A DNA stretch of 64,000 bases from Sphingomonas sp. CCH10-B3 (GCF_001556185.1 NZ_LSIJ01000009.1:62001-126000); one strand, 5' to 3'; shown: positions 35,641-45,172, counted from the stretch's first letter. The notes: generated from the sequence alone by a model not told the origin. Program-made: numbers and translations.

Positions 35641-36060
35641 TCAGGAAAAGCGGCCCTTGACCGCGAGCATCGCGAGTGCCGCCTTCGCAGCCTCGCCACC
35701 CTTGTCCTTTTCGGTCGGGCGGGCGCGGGTGAGTGCCTGGGCTTCGTTCTCGGTGGTGAGGATGCCGTTGCCGACGCACAGCCCGTCCATGCTGAGCGCC
35801 ATCAGCCCGCGCGCGCTTTCGCCCGCGACGATTTCGAAATGATAGGTCTCGCCGCGAATGACAACGCCGAGCGCGACATAGGCATCGTACCGCCCGCTCT
35901 CGCTGGCAAAGGCGATCGCGCCCGGCACTTCCAGCGCACCGGGGACGGTGATCGTCTCATGGATATGCCCCGCCGCCTCGATCGCGGTGCGCGCGCCTTC
36001 GATCAGCAGGTCGTTGAGGTGGTCATAGAAGCGGGCTTCGACGATCAGGATGCGGGCCAT
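35641..36060 (-). CDS. ribH: 6,7-dimethyl-8-ribityllumazine synthase RibH
   Basis: 139 residues from ATG at 36058-36060. It condenses the ribityl-diaminouracil with dihydroxybutanone phosphate to make lumazine, the riboflavin synthase substrate. Motifs: [16 protein letters not shown], the substrate segment [11 protein letters not shown] near 57, [17 protein letters not shown] near 80 (catalytic histidine), and [14 protein letters not shown]. The 5' end overlaps the last 16 bases of the CYTH gene. It is the distal gene of the riboflavin operon. Confidence 0.95.
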   Translation of the reverse strand: MARILIVEARFYDHLNDLLIEGARTAIEAAGHIHETITVPGALEVPGAIAFASESGRYDAYVALGVVIRGETYHFEIVAGESARGLMALSMDGLCVGNGILTTENEAQALTRARPTEKDKGGEAAKAALAMLAVKGRFS

Positions 36061-36584
36061 GGGTGTTCCTCCGGAATGCCGAATTGCGCGAGTGCGGCGC
36101 CTTGATAACGATGATCGTGGCTGACTTCTCGTACTGTCCAATCAGGTGCATGCAAGGCCCGCAGTCCGGCATCGTCGGACCATTCGATTTCGGCCAGCTC
36201 AAGACCTGAAAGCTGCCCTGCGAACTGATCGCCGCTGAACGACTGACCACCGCTCGCCAGCTGAAAGCGTCGTTTAACGAGCGGGTGCGCGGGGAGTGTC
36301 GCCAGCAGCGAGAACTCGTCCTCGGTCAGATAGCTGGTAACGATTGGCCTCGCGAGCGGATCATTTGCTTCGTACTTCTTGGTCAGCTTGAGCGAAACCG
36401 CACCGGAGCCGCTTTCGGTCATGCGGCGCAAACGCATCCTCGTGCCCAATAGGTAGCGATCATCGATCAGAACGAAGGGCAAGCCATCGAGCGCGGGGCG
36501 CACCATGCAGTCGACCAGCCAGCGTCGCTCGCGCTCGATATGGGCATATTTGGGCGCGCGCGCTTCATCGGCGCCCGTTCGCAT
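36045..36584 (-). CDS. CYTH-domain (triphosphate-tunnel-like) protein within the riboflavin operon
   Basis: 179 residues from ATG at 36582-36584, whose A is the last base of the ribBX stop (TAATG). CYTH proteins bind organic or inorganic triphosphates in a beta tunnel. The N-terminal [10 protein letters not shown] is the CYTH ExExK signature with arginine in the last place. Further charged strands are [22 protein letters not shown] and LELAEIEW. Base composition is visibly less GC-rich than the flanking rib genes, suggesting late insertion, yet it is coupled on both sides. Substrate unknown; thiamine-triphosphatase, inorganic triphosphatase and cyclase roles are all possible. Confidence 0.75.
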   Translation of the reverse strand: MRTGADEARAPKYAHIERERRWLVDCMVRPALDGLPFVLIDDRYLLGTRMRLRRMTESGSGAVSLKLTKKYEANDPLARPIVTSYLTEDEFSLLATLPAHPLVKRRFQLASGGQSFSGDQFAGQLSGLELAEIEWSDDAGLRALHAPDWTVREVSHDHRYQGAALAQFGIPEEHPWPAS

Positions 36585-37885
36585 TACTCCCCCGCCGTGC
36601 ACGGGATCGGGCGTTCGCCGACGATCGACAGGCCGTAGCCCTGCAGGCCCACCAGCGTGTGGTGCGTGTTGGTCAGCAGCACCATGTCCTGCACGCCCAG
36701 CTCCGCCAGCACTTGCGCACCGATACCGTAGTCGCGCAGCTCCTCGACCTGCGGGTCGCCGGCGCCTTTCCCTTCGTGGCGCAGCGCGATGAAGCGCGAG
36801 ACGATGCCCTGCATCGGCTTGTTGATGACGACGATCACGCCCGTCCCTTCGCGCGCGATCAGCTCCATCGATTGCGCGAGCAGACCCGATCGTTCGGATT
36901 CCTCGCCGAACACATCGACGAACATCGACATGGTGTGCATCCGCACCAGCGTCGGCGCATCGGGCGTGATCTTGCCCTTCTGCAACGCGATCAGCTCGTC
37001 GCCGGTCGCCTTGTTGCGGAAGGTCATCGCCCGCCAGTCGCCGCCCCAGCGGCTGTGGAAGCTGATTTCGGCGGTCTTTTCGACGAGATGGTCGTGGCGG
37101 CGGCGGTACGCAATCAGGTCGCGGATCGTGCCGATCTTGAGCCCGTGGCGCTGCGCGAACGGGATCAGGTCGTCCATCCGCGCCATCGTGCCGTCGTCGC
37201 GCATGATCTCGCAGATCACCCCGGAAGGATTGAGCCCGGCGAGCCGCGCGACATCGACCGCGGCTTCGGTGTGCCCCGCGCGCACCAGCACGCCGCCGTC
37301 GCGCGCGACCAGCGGGAAGACATGGCCGGGGGTGACGATCTCGTCCTTGCCCTTGGCTGCATCGATCGCAACCGCGATCGTGCGCGCGCGGTCGTGCGCG
37401 GAGATGCCAGTCGTCACCCCGTCGCGCGCCTCGATCGAGGTGGTGAAGGCGGTTTCGTGGCGGGTGCCATTGGCCCGGCTCATCAGCGACAGGCCGAGCT
37501 GATCGACGCGCGCCTTGGTGAGCGACAGGCAGATCAGCCCGCGGCCATAGGTGGCCATGAAATTGATCGCGTCGGGCGTCGCCATCTGCGCGGGGATGAC
37601 GAGGTCGCCCTCATTCTCGCGGTCCTCGTCATCGACGAGGATGAACATGCGGCCGTTGCGCGCTTCCTCGATGATCTCCTCGATCGGCACCAGCACATCG
37701 CCGTCATCGCTCGCGAACAAGACGGTTTCGAGCTTGCGCAGCGTCTCGGCGGTAGGATTCCAATCCGGGGCGTCGATATCGCGGAGCGTGTTGGCATGGA
37801 GCCCCGCGGCGCGGGCGAGGCCGGAACGCGACATGCCGCCTTCGGTGACGAGGCGACGGATACGGTCGATCAGATTGCTGCTCAT
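36584..37885 (-). CDS. ribB: RibBX hybrid: HTH-fused dihydroxybutanone phosphate synthase with degenerate GTP cyclohydrolase II half
   Basis: 433 residues in three parts. (1) Residues 1-60 look like an XRE-type helix-turn-helix: [19 protein letters not shown] then [11 protein letters not shown]. (2) Residues 65-265 are RibB, with the acidic loop [11 protein letters not shown] near 86 and the catalytic [15 protein letters not shown]; it converts ribulose 5-phosphate to dihydroxybutanone phosphate. (3) Residues 270-433 resemble RibA, but the zinc ligand region HSEC...RCDC is replaced by HTMS...SERS, so no GTP cyclohydrolase activity is expected. Such RibBX hybrids are known in alphaproteobacteria. 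Two palindromes lie just upstream. Confidence 0.92.
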   Translation of the reverse strand: MSSNLIDRIRRLVTEGGMSRSGLARAAGLHANTLRDIDAPDWNPTAETLRKLETVLFASDDGDVLVPIEEIIEEARNGRMFILVDDEDRENEGDLVIPAQMATPDAINFMATYGRGLICLSLTKARVDQLGLSLMSRANGTRHETAFTTSIEARDGVTTGISAHDRARTIAVAIDAAKGKDEIVTPGHVFPLVARDGGVLVRAGHTEAAVDVARLAGLNPSGVICEIMRDDGTMARMDDLIPFAQRHGLKIGTIRDLIAYRRRHDHLVEKTAEISFHSRWGGDWRAMTFRNKATGDELIALQKGKITPDAPTLVRMHTMSMFVDVFGEESERSGLLAQSMELIAREGTGVIVVINKPMQGIVSRFIALRHEGKGAGDPQVEELRDYGIGAQVLAELGVQDMVLLTNTHHTLVGLQGYGLSIVGERPIPCTAGE

Positions 37886-37897
37886 GGAGCCGCAATA

Positions 37898-37913
37898 TCA
37901 CATCTCAATGTGA
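37898..37913. promoter_or_regulatory. operator-like palindrome 1 upstream of ribBX
   Basis: TCACATCTCAATGTGA: perfect 6-bp arms with a 4-bp spacer, centred 20 bp before the ribBX start codon. Its form fits a small dimeric helix-turn-helix protein, such as the domain fused to RibBX. Confidence 0.6.
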
Positions 37914-37929
37914 ATGCAAGCCGAAACGA

Positions 37930-37945
37930 TCACATCACCGTGTCA
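37930..37945. promoter_or_regulatory. operator-like palindrome 2, overlapping the ribE 3' end
   Basis: TCACATCACCGTGTCA shares 12 of 16 positions with the palindrome at 37898-37913 and is centred exactly 32 bp away, about three helical turns. It overlaps the ribE stop codon (37935-37937). Confidence 0.5.
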
Positions 37946-38549
37946 AAGCGCGATATTGCTCCATGCGGAAGAGGTAGCGCGCGAGCACGTCGATCTCGAT
38001 GTTGACCGGCTGCCCGGGCGCCAGCGCGCCGAGCGTCGTCACCGCCTGCGTGTGCGGGATCAGGTTGATCGAGAAGTGCGTGCTGCCATCGGCCTGGTCG
38101 GCGACTTCGTTGACGGTCAGCGAGACGCCGTCGACCGTCACCGATCCCTTCGCCGCGACATAGGGCGCGAGCGTCGATGGCAGGCTGATGGCGATCCGCT
38201 TCGAATCGCCTTCGGGCGTAACGCTGACGATCTCTGCAATCCCGTCGACATGGCCCGTAACGATATGCCCGCCGAGCTCGTCGCCGAGCTTCATCGCGCG
38301 CTCCAGGTTCAACCGGCGGCCGGGTGCCCAGTCGCCCTGCGCGGTGCGGCGCAGCGTCTCCCCCGACACATCGACCGCGAACCAGCCCGGCCCCTTGTCG
38401 ACGACGGTGAGGCAGACGCCCGAGCAGGCGATCGAAGCGCCGAGATCGACGGTGGTGGTGTCATAGGCCGTGCGGATCACGACGCGGGTGTCGCCGCGCG
38501 TTTCGACGCTCTCGATCGTGCCGATGTCGGTGATGATGCCGGTGAACAT
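37935..38549 (-). CDS. ribE: riboflavin synthase (alpha subunit)
   Basis: 204 residues. Dismutates two lumazines into riboflavin and the ribityl-diaminouracil. Two tandem beta-barrel repeats start at MFTGIITDIGTIES and GGHIVTGHVDGIAEIVSV (about 97). Conserved CSGVCLTVVD (near 43) and DGVSLTVNEV (near 143) are the paired family motifs. It lies 12 bases after ribD and 49 bases before ribBX. The gap to ribBX carries palindromes but no FMN riboswitch. Confidence 0.95.
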   Translation of the reverse strand: MFTGIITDIGTIESVETRGDTRVVIRTAYDTTTVDLGASIACSGVCLTVVDKGPGWFAVDVSGETLRRTAQGDWAPGRRLNLERAMKLGDELGGHIVTGHVDGIAEIVSVTPEGDSKRIAISLPSTLAPYVAAKGSVTVDGVSLTVNEVADQADGSTHFSINLIPHTQAVTTLGALAPGQPVNIEIDVLARYLFRMEQYRALTR

Positions 38550-38561
38550 GCGCGCTTCCCC

Positions 38562-39506
38562 TCACGCGCGGACATAGGCGTCGAGCCGGTCGCTGCCAAG
38601 CATCCGGCTGTCGGCAAGCTGCCAGCGGCCATGCGCTTCGGCGAGCGCGCTCAGGCCGATGTCACCGAGCGCCGCCTTGCCCGCCCCGATCAGGATCGGC
38701 GCGCGGTAGAGCAACAGCCGATCGACCAGATCAGCCGCGAGAAAGGCAGCCGCCGTCGCCGCGCCGCCCTCGACGAGCAGGTCGTTGACGGCGTCGAGCT
38801 TTGTAATGTCGGTGGGGTGGGCAATCGCCTGCCACCCGTCGGGCGCCGGCCCACTGGTCAGCAACACCCGCCGCGGCGAGCGCGGCTCGAGACCCGGCAA
38901 CCGCACGTCGAGTCGCGGCGCGTCAGCATCGTAAGTGCCGCGTCCAACGAGAATGGCGTCATGCCGCGCGCGTTCGAGATGTGCATGGGCGCGCGCCTCG
39001 GCACCGGTGATCCACTGGCTTTCGCCATCGGCGCGCGCGATCTGGCCGTCGAGCGAAGTGGCGAGTTTCAGCGTCACAGCCGGCCGCCCCAGCCGCTGGC
39101 GGGTCAGAAACCCCAGCATCGAAGCTTCGGCGGCGGCTGCCCCGGGGCCGATCGTCACCGCGATCCCGGCCGCGCGCAAAAGGGCAAATCCGGCGCCGTC
39201 GATCTTGTGGAAAGGGTCCTGCAGCGCAGCGACGACTCGCGACACGCCCGCCTCGACCAGCACATCGGCACAAGCTGGCCCGCGCCCGCCGCGCACCGAG
39301 CACGGCTCGAGCGTGACATAGGCCGTTGCCTCCCGCGCCGCTTCACCGGCCTGGGCAATGGCCATCGCTTCGGCATGCGGTCGCCCGCCGGGTTGGGTCC
39401 AGCCGCGCCCGACGACGCGGCCATCCTGTACAATCACACAGCCGACGCACGGGTTGGGCGCGGTCCGCCCGCGCCCACGCTCGCCGAGCGCCAGCGCTGC
39501 CGCCAT
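38562..39506 (-). CDS. ribD: RibD, diaminohydroxyphosphoribosylaminopyrimidine deaminase / uracil reductase
   Basis: 314 residues from ATG at 39504-39506, but family members start a few residues earlier. An in-frame CTG at 39531-39533, overlapping the preceding stop as CTGA and giving MTAADDARWMAAAL, may be the true start. The deaminase domain has HAEAMAI (zinc) near 44 and EPCSVRGGRGPACADVL near 67. The reductase domain (about 140-314) has VTLKLATSLDGQIA and ILVGRGTYDADAPRL. It catalyses steps two and three of riboflavin synthesis and heads ribD-ribE-ribBX-CYTH-ribH. Confidence 0.95.
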   Translation of the reverse strand: MAAALALGERGRGRTAPNPCVGCVIVQDGRVVGRGWTQPGGRPHAEAMAIAQAGEAAREATAYVTLEPCSVRGGRGPACADVLVEAGVSRVVAALQDPFHKIDGAGFALLRAAGIAVTIGPGAAAAEASMLGFLTRQRLGRPAVTLKLATSLDGQIARADGESQWITGAEARAHAHLERARHDAILVGRGTYDADAPRLDVRLPGLEPRSPRRVLLTSGPAPDGWQAIAHPTDITKLDAVNDLLVEGGAATAAAFLAADLVDRLLLYRAPILIGAGKAALGDIGLSALAEAHGRWQLADSRMLGSDRLDAYVRA

Positions 39507-39529
39507 CCAGCGCGCGTCGTCGGCGGCGG

Positions 39530-39880
39530 TCAGAAGCCGTAGGCCCTGAGCTTGTCGTCGAGCCGCTTGAACTCGGCCTGCTTCTTCTTTTTCAAACGGT
39601 CGAGCTCAGCCAGTTCGCGGTCGCGCTTGACCTTGTCGATCTTCTGCTGGGCGATGATTTCGGCATCGGTGCGGTTCGCCGACCATTGTTCGACATAAAT
39701 GATCTTGCGTTCGTAGGGCACTTTGATGCTCGATGAATCCTGCACCAGGACCGTGACGACCACCATCGTCACTGCAATCGCGCCGAACAGCCCGCCGATC
39801 TCATATGGCGGCCGGCTGGCCAGATAGCGGCGCAGGTCCATGATCGCCCCAACGGGCGCAAAACGCGTGAAGAACGACAT
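39530..39880 (-). CDS. small membrane protein with charged coiled-coil tail
   Basis: 116 residues. One membrane helix (about 29-47, IGGLFGAIAVTMVVVTVLV) and then a hydrophilic region. The C-terminal 45 residues are alternating charged and leucine/alanine residues (KIDKVKRDRELAELDRLKKKKQ), probably coiled coil. Not recognised as a named family. It lies between tonB and ribD on the same strand; its stop overlaps the possible CTG start of ribD. Role unknown; a TonB-system accessory is possible but unsupported. Confidence 0.75.
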   Translation of the reverse strand: MSFFTRFAPVGAIMDLRRYLASRPPYEIGGLFGAIAVTMVVVTVLVQDSSSIKVPYERKIIYVEQWSANRTDAEIIAQQKIDKVKRDRELAELDRLKKKKQAEFKRLDDKLRAYGF

Positions 39881-39934
39881 GCAGCCAAGATAGGATGGGG
39901 GCAGCCACCGGGCCAGCCCCCATTTTGCGCCCGG

Positions 39935-40612
39935 CTATTCGTCGGTCAGCACGAAGTTGACGCGCATCCGCCGCCAGCGCTCGATCGGCTCGCCGCCGCG
40001 CGTCGCGGCACGGAACCGCCATTTACTGAGCGCCTGACGCCGCGTCGTTTCGAAAAAGGCATCGCTCGGCGCGCTGATCTTCTCGACCTGCTTCACGCGG
40101 CCGTCGGTGCCGATCAGGACATTGACGATAACGAGGCCTTCACGCCCCAACCGCCGCTCGTCGCCGGGATAGAGCGGCTGGAAATCGCGCGCATAGCGCG
40201 GATCGGCCACCGGTTCGATCAGGACCGGCGGCGCCGGGGGGTCAATGGCCGTGCCGGTGCCGGTCCCGATGCCGACACCATCGCCGGGCGCGGGATCGAT
40301 CGTGACCGGGTCGCCTGCCGCCAGGATTGGGCCAGTCGGCGGGGTCCAAACATCGACTTGCGGCTGCACGGGCTTGGCTTCGTGGCTAAGGGCGGCCTTT
40401 TGCGCCTGCTTCGGCTGCGGTTTGGGCAGCGGCTGCGGATCGGGCGGGATCGGCACGGGGTAGATGGTGATCGGCCCCTCGCTGATGATGCGGTCGGTGA
40501 TGCGGGGGGCAGCAAAGATGATGCCGGCGACCGCCAGAGCAACGACCGCTGCCGACATCGCGAGACTGGCGGGGCGGCTGCCCGCACTTGCTGCGTAACG
40601 CGTGCTTTCCAT
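39935..40612 (-). CDS. tonB: TonB family energy transducer
   Basis: 225 residues from ATG at 40610-40612 with GGAGAAGG just upstream; ATG at 40622-40624 is an alternative. Membrane helix about 18-40 ([18 protein letters not shown]), proline-rich periplasmic spacer ([16 protein letters not shown]), then the C-terminal TonB domain (about 140-225) with [22 protein letters not shown] and [16 protein letters not shown]. It transmits proton-motive force to outer-membrane receptors. No exbB or exbD lies alongside. A weak Fur-like site occurs in its divergent promoter region with prs. Confidence 0.92.
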   Translation of the reverse strand: MESTRYAASAGSRPASLAMSAAVVALAVAGIIFAAPRITDRIISEGPITIYPVPIPPDPQPLPKPQPKQAQKAALSHEAKPVQPQVDVWTPPTGPILAAGDPVTIDPAPGDGVGIGTGTGTAIDPPAPPVLIEPVADPRYARDFQPLYPGDERRLGREGLVIVNVLIGTDGRVKQVEKISAPSDAFFETTRRQALSKWRFRAATRGGEPIERWRRMRVNFVLTDE

Positions 40613-40663
40613 GGCCTTCTCCATCCTCAATCCGCGCCGAGTCGTTGCCCGATGCAAAGGGAA

Positions 40664-40678
40664 TGATACATCATCTCA
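40664..40678. promoter_or_regulatory. possible Fur box between tonB and prs
   Basis: TGATACATCATCTCA has a 7-1-7 layout reminiscent of Fur sites (TGATAAT-n-ATTATCA) with several mismatches. TonB genes are often iron-controlled. Weak evidence. Confidence 0.25.
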
Positions 40679-40754
40679 TGTCGCGCGCAAGAGCCCTTGC
40701 AGCAATGCGAATCGGCGTTCTATTGGCGGACATGGGCCGCCAGGGGATGCTGCA

Positions 40755-41690
40755 ATGAAATTGATGACCGGCAATTCGAACCTGCCGCTGGCCAAGGCGG
40801 TTGCCGACTATCTCGAGATCAAGGTCACCGACGCGAGCGTGCGCCGCTTCGCCGACGAGGAAGTCTTTGTCGAGATCAACGAAAATGTCCGCGGCGAAGA
40901 TGTCTTCGTGCTCCAGTCGACCGGCTATCCGGCGAACGACAATCTGATGGAGCTGCTGATCTGCATCGATGCGCTGAAACGCGCGTCGGCGCGGCGGATC
41001 ACGGCGGTCGTCCCCTATTTCGGCTATGCGCGGCAGGACCGCAAACCCGCCCCGCGCACGCCGATCTCAGCGAAGCTTGTCGCAAACCTCATCACGGTCG
41101 CGGGCGCCAACCGCGTGCTGTCGATCGATCTGCACGCGGGGCAGATCCAGGGCTTTTTCGACATCCCGACCGACAATCTGTTCGCCGCACCCGTGATGTC
41201 GGCGGATATTCTAGCGCGCTATGGCGGGCGCAACCTGATGGTCGTGTCGCCCGATGTCGGCGGCGTGGTGCGCGCGCGCGCGCTGGCCAAGCGGCTCGAC
41301 AACGCCCCGCTCGCGATCGTCGACAAGCGGCGCGAGCGCGCGGGCGAAAGCGAAGTCATGAACATCATCGGCGATGTCGAGGGGCGGTTCTGCATCCTGA
41401 TCGACGACATCGTCGATTCGGCCGGCACTTTGTGCAACGCCGCCGCCGCGCTCAAGGCGGCAGGGGCCGAGGAAGTCGTCGCCTATTGCACCCACGGCGT
41501 GTTGTCCGGCGCAGCGGTTGCGCGGGTCGAAGGCTCGACGCTGACCGAACTCGTCATTACCGACACGATCGGCAGCCACGAAGTGGTCAAGGACGCCGGC
41601 CGCATCCGCCACCTGACGATCGCGCCGCTGCTGGGCGAAGCGATCCGCCGGATCGCGGATGAAAGCAGCGTGTCGTCACTGTTTGATTGA
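40755..41690 (+). CDS. prs: ribose-phosphate pyrophosphokinase (PRPP synthetase)
   Basis: 311 residues from ATG at 40755; longer in-frame starts lack similarity. It makes PRPP from ribose 5-phosphate and ATP for nucleotides, histidine and NAD. Motifs: [16 protein letters not shown] (28-43), [18 protein letters not shown] (87-104, ATP-binding), [18 protein letters not shown] near 128-145, [16 protein letters not shown], and the PRPP signature [12 protein letters not shown] near 214. It ends with SVSSLFD. Followed by a strong hairpin. Confidence 0.96.
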   Translation: MKLMTGNSNLPLAKAVADYLEIKVTDASVRRFADEEVFVEINENVRGEDVFVLQSTGYPANDNLMELLICIDALKRASARRITAVVPYFGYARQDRKPAPRTPISAKLVANLITVAGANRVLSIDLHAGQIQGFFDIPTDNLFAAPVMSADILARYGGRNLMVVSPDVGGVVRARALAKRLDNAPLAIVDKRRERAGESEVMNIIGDVEGRFCILIDDIVDSAGTLCNAAAALKAAGAEEVVAYCTHGVLSGAAVARVEGSTLTELVITDTIGSHEVVKDAGRIRHLTIAPLLGEAIRRIADESSVSSLFD

Positions 41691-41719
41691 GGCTGTTTGG
41701 TAGCGTGTCCATGATCCAG

Positions 41720-41746
41720 CCCCTCCCCAAAAGGGGAGGGGTTATT
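41720..41746. terminator. hairpin terminator between prs and the TauE/SafE gene
   Basis: CCCCTCCCC (41720-41728), loop AAAA, GGGGAGGGG (41733-41741), then TTATT. The 9-bp GC stem with a 4-base loop sits between convergent genes and can work on both strands. Confidence 0.75.
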
Positions 41747-41754
41747 GGCACGCG

Positions 41755-42501
41755 CTAACTGACCGCATCCCACACCAGTTTCACCCCCACGGCGATCATC
41801 AGCACATAGATGGCGGTATAGAATCGCTCTGGCGGGACACGGCGCACCAGCCATACGCCCGCCAGTGTCGAGCTGATCGCAACCGGCATCAGCATAGCGG
41901 CAACGGCAAGATTGGCGGGCGTGAACTGGCCGAGCGCCCAATAGGCTGGCACCTTGATCCAATTGACGGCGGCGAAGAAGATGGCGGTCGTCCCAACCAG
42001 CACGTCGCGCGGCAGATTGCGCGGCAGTACCCACAGCTGGAACGGCGGCTGGCCCGCATGCGCGACCTGGCTGGTGAAGCCCGAGGCGATCCCGGCAACT
42101 GCCCCCATCCAGCCCGGCGCCGTCGACGCGCGCGGCATGCCGCCCCCCTCGATCCACAGCCGGTAGAAGCCGAAGACAATCGAAATACCACCGACCAGAC
42201 CCAGCACCGCATCGGCAGACACGCGCGCGGCAAACAGATAGCCGAGCGCAATGCCCACCGCCGCACCCGGCAGCGTCCACCCCAGCACATAGCCGTCCCA
42301 GCTTTTGCGAAACGCCCAGACGCTGACGACGTCCTGAACAATCAGGATCGGCAGCAGAATGGCGGCGGCCCGCACTGGCGAGATCACCAGTGCGATCATC
42401 GGCAGCGATAGCGCGCCCATGCCAGAGAAGCCGCCCTTGGCAAGGCCGAGTAGAATCACCGCCGGGACGGCGAGAGCATAGAACCAGAACTCACCGGTCA
42501 T
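41755..42501 (-). CDS. TauE/SafE family permease
   Basis: 248 residues from ATG at 42499-42501. Eight or so hydrophobic segments in two halves. The segments LLGLAKGGFSGMGALSLPMIAL (20-41) and GITSQVAHAGQPP-type GFTSQVAHAGQPPFQLW near 150 are signature features of TauE/SafE (DUF81) permeases, which move sulfonates, sulfite or other organic anions. The substrate is unknown. It is separated from crtZ by 19 bases on the same strand. Confidence 0.9.
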   Translation of the reverse strand: MTGEFWFYALAVPAVILLGLAKGGFSGMGALSLPMIALVISPVRAAAILLPILIVQDVVSVWAFRKSWDGYVLGWTLPGAAVGIALGYLFAARVSADAVLGLVGGISIVFGFYRLWIEGGGMPRASTAPGWMGAVAGIASGFTSQVAHAGQPPFQLWVLPRNLPRDVLVGTTAIFFAAVNWIKVPAYWALGQFTPANLAVAAMLMPVAISSTLAGVWLVRRVPPERFYTAIYVLMIAVGVKLVWDAVS

Positions 42502-42520
42502 GCCGGTTGCCGATCCGCCC

Positions 42521-43051
42521 TCAGCGCGATTCGACCGATTGTCCGGCGGCGTTCTGCACGCCTGCCGCTCGCACACCGGCAAGGCCGCGCCGTTGCAGCT
42601 CAGCTTTCAGCACCTCGGGCTTGGGGGCGTAGATGAAGCCGAAGCTGACCGTGCCATGCTTGGTCTCGACCGCATGGTGCAGCCGGTGCGCCTGCACGAT
42701 CCGCTTCATGTAGCGCGAGCGCGGGACATAGCCGGTTTCGAGACGACGGTGGACGATGATGTCGTGAAACCCAAGATAGATCGCGCCATAGCCGGCAATG
42801 CCGGCCCCGACCCAGGTTGCCCAGTCGCCGGTCGTCCCGCTTGTCCCCAGCACCAGCAGCACGATCGAAGGCATGGCGAAAATCACGAAATACCAGTCGT
42901 TCAGTTCCCAATTGCCCGTGCGTGGGCGGTGGTGGCTTTCGTGCAGGAACCAGCCAGGCCCATGCATCACCCAGCGATGGACGACATAGGCAAAGACTTC
43001 CATCCCCAGGATGGTGGCGACGAACAGGGCGAGACCGACAGCGATCGACAT
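42521..43051 (-). CDS. crtZ: CrtZ, beta-carotene hydroxylase
   Basis: 176 residues, four membrane segments. Fatty-acid-hydroxylase-type histidine boxes: HRWVMH (25-30), HESHH (37-41), HDIIVHRR near 96 and HRLHHA near 121. The spacing and overall length match CrtZ, which adds 3-hydroxyls to beta-carotene to give zeaxanthin; hydroxylated carotenoids such as nostoxanthin are typical in Sphingomonas. No other crt gene is in the window. Divergent from sucC. Confidence 0.9.
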   Translation of the reverse strand: MSIAVGLALFVATILGMEVFAYVVHRWVMHGPGWFLHESHHRPRTGNWELNDWYFVIFAMPSIVLLVLGTSGTTGDWATWVGAGIAGYGAIYLGFHDIIVHRRLETGYVPRSRYMKRIVQAHRLHHAVETKHGTVSFGFIYAPKPEVLKAELQRRGLAGVRAAGVQNAAGQSVESR

Positions 43052-43174
43052 GGTGCCCTTTTATAGCTGCAGCACCCCGGCTTGGCGAGCCGCCCTGCAG
43101 CAGGTCTAGATTCACCCGCGTCCTTGTGCTTAGGGGATGGGCAAACCCCCTCCCGACGCAAAGGTGCGCGCGCC

Positions 43175-44374
43175 ATGAACATCCACGAATATCAGGCCAA
43201 GGAACTGCTCGCGAAATTCGGCGTGCCGGTGCCGGCGGGCTTTGCCGCGATGAGCGTCGAGGAAGCGGTCGAGGCGGCCGGCAAGCTGCCCGGGCCGCTC
43301 TATGTCGTGAAGGCACAGATCCACGCCGGCGGGCGCGGCAAGGGCAAGTTCAAGGAACTCGGCCCCGATGCCAAGGGTGGCGTGCGGCTGGCAAAGACGC
43401 TCGACGAGGTGCGCGCAGCAGCGACCGACATGCTCGGCAACACGCTCATCACCGTGCAGACCGGCGAGCATGGCAAGCAGGTCAATCGCCTCTATGTCAC
43501 GGACGGTGTCGACATCGCGCGTGAATTCTACCTTGCGCTGCTGGTCAACCGCGCGTCGGGCCGCATCGGCATGGTCGTGTCGACCGAAGGCGGCATGGAC
43601 ATCGAAACCGTCGCGCATGAGACGCCCGAGAAGATCCACACGATCGACATCGATCCCGCGACCGGCTTCATGCCGCATCATGGCCGCTCGGTCGCGGGCG
43701 CGCTCGGGCTGACCGGCGACCTTGCCAAGCAGGCCGCCAATGTCGCGTCGAAGCTTTACGACGCCTTCCTCGGCACCGATGCGAGCCAGATCGAAATCAA
43801 CCCGCTCGCGGTGACGGCCGATGACAAGCTGATGGTGCTTGATGCGAAGGTCGGCTTCGATTCGAACGCGCTGTTCCGCCACAAGGACCTGATGGAACTG
43901 CGCGACGAGACCGAGGAGGACCCGGCCGAGCTCGAAGCGTCGAAATACGACCTCGCCTATATCAAGCTCGACGGCGACATCGGCTGCATGGTCAATGGCG
44001 CGGGGCTCGCGATGGCGACGATGGACATCATCAAATTGAACGGCATGTTCCCCGCCAATTTCCTCGACGTCGGCGGCGGCGCGTCGAAGGAAAAGGTGAC
44101 GGCTGCCTTCAAGATCATCCTGAAGGACCCCAATGTGAAGGGGATTCTAGTCAACATCTTCGGCGGCATCATGCGTTGCGACATCATCGCCGAGGGCATC
44201 GTCGCGGCGGCGAAGGAAGTGAATCTGTCGGTGCCGCTGGTGGTCCGGCTCGAAGGCACCAATGTTCAGGCGGGCAAGGACATCCTCGCCAATTCGGGGC
44301 TGGCGATCGTGCCTGCCAACGACCTGGGCGATGCCGCGCAGAAGATCGTCGCGGAAGTGAAGAAGGCCGCGTGA
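43175..44374 (+). CDS. sucC: succinyl-CoA ligase (ADP-forming) beta subunit
   Basis: 399 residues from ATG at 43175. Forms the TCA-cycle succinyl-CoA synthetase with SucD. N-terminal [23 protein letters not shown]-grasp glycine-rich [19 protein letters not shown], the metal site EINPLAV near 208, and the CoA-ligase segment [15 protein letters not shown] near 330 are all typical. Unusually, sucD does not follow; etfB begins 48 bp downstream instead. Confidence 0.95.
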   Translation: MNIHEYQAKELLAKFGVPVPAGFAAMSVEEAVEAAGKLPGPLYVVKAQIHAGGRGKGKFKELGPDAKGGVRLAKTLDEVRAAATDMLGNTLITVQTGEHGKQVNRLYVTDGVDIAREFYLALLVNRASGRIGMVVSTEGGMDIETVAHETPEKIHTIDIDPATGFMPHHGRSVAGALGLTGDLAKQAANVASKLYDAFLGTDASQIEINPLAVTADDKLMVLDAKVGFDSNALFRHKDLMELRDETEEDPAELEASKYDLAYIKLDGDIGCMVNGAGLAMATMDIIKLNGMFPANFLDVGGGASKEKVTAAFKIILKDPNVKGILVNIFGGIMRCDIIAEGIVAAAKEVNLSVPLVVRLEGTNVQAGKDILANSGLAIVPANDLGDAAQKIVAEVKKAA

Positions 44375-44422
44375 CAATGACCGCCCGGCGCTGAACGCGC
44401 GGGCGATGGAGAGAGGAAGCCG

Positions 44423-45172
44423 ATGAAAGTGCTAGTCCCCGTCAAGCGCGTGCTTGACTATAACGTAAAGCCCCGGGTGAAGGCGGACGGGTCGGGCGTC
44501 GATCTCGCCAACGTCAAGATGAGCATGAACCCGTTCGACGAGATCGCCGTCGAAGAAGCGATCCGGCTGCGCGAAAAGGGCGCGGCGACCGAAGTCGTCG
44601 CGGTTTCGATCGGCGAGGCCAAGGCGCAGGAAACGCTGCGCACCGCGCTCGCGATGGGCGCCGACCGCGCGATCCTGATCGTGAGCGAGGAAAAGGTCGA
44701 GCCGCTCGCGGTCGCCAAGTTGCTCGCCAAGGTGGTGGCGGAGGAAGCCCCCGGCCTGATCATCCTCGGCAAGCAGGCGATCGATGACGACAACAACCAG
44801 ACCGGCCAGATGCTGGCCGGCCTGCTCGGTGTCGGCCAGGCGACCTTCGCCAGCGCGGTGGTGGTCGAAGGTGACAGCGTAACCGTGACGCGCGAAGTCG
44901 ATGGCGGGGCGGAGACCGAAAAGCTCCCGCTCCCTGCCGTCATCACCGTCGATCTGCGGCTGAATGAGCCGCGCTATGCCTCGCTCCCCAACATCATGAA
45001 GGCCAAGTCGAAGCCGCTCGCGCAAAAGACCCCGGCCGATTACGGTATTGACGTGGCGCCGCGGATCACGACGCTGAAAGTCGTCGAACCGGCCAAGCGG
45101 ACGGCAGGCATCAAGGTGGCGGATGTCGACGAACTCGTCGGCAAGCTCAAGGCAATGGGAGTCGCGAAGTGA
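44423..45172 (+). CDS. etfB: electron transfer flavoprotein beta subunit
   Basis: 249 residues, ribosome site AGAGAGGAAG just upstream. EtfB binds AMP and pairs with EtfA to carry electrons from acyl-CoA and other dehydrogenases to ETF:ubiquinone oxidoreductase. N-terminal [18 protein letters not shown], the AMP-region [17 protein letters not shown] near 114-130, and [25 protein letters not shown] near 172-196 are ETF-beta signatures. It overlaps etfA as GTGA. Confidence 0.96.
   Translation: MKVLVPVKRVLDYNVKPRVKADGSGVDLANVKMSMNPFDEIAVEEAIRLREKGAATEVVAVSIGEAKAQETLRTALAMGADRAILIVSEEKVEPLAVAKLLAKVVAEEAPGLIILGKQAIDDDNNQTGQMLAGLLGVGQATFASAVVVEGDSVTVTREVDGGAETEKLPLPAVITVDLRLNEPRYASLPNIMKAKSKPLAQKTPADYGIDVAPRITTLKVVEPAKRTAGIKVADVDELVGKLKAMGVAK

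Noticed and set aside
37886..37934. An FMN riboswitch before the rib genes
   Set aside because: None of the conserved RFN-element stems were recognisable; the gap is only 49 bp and holds palindromes instead.
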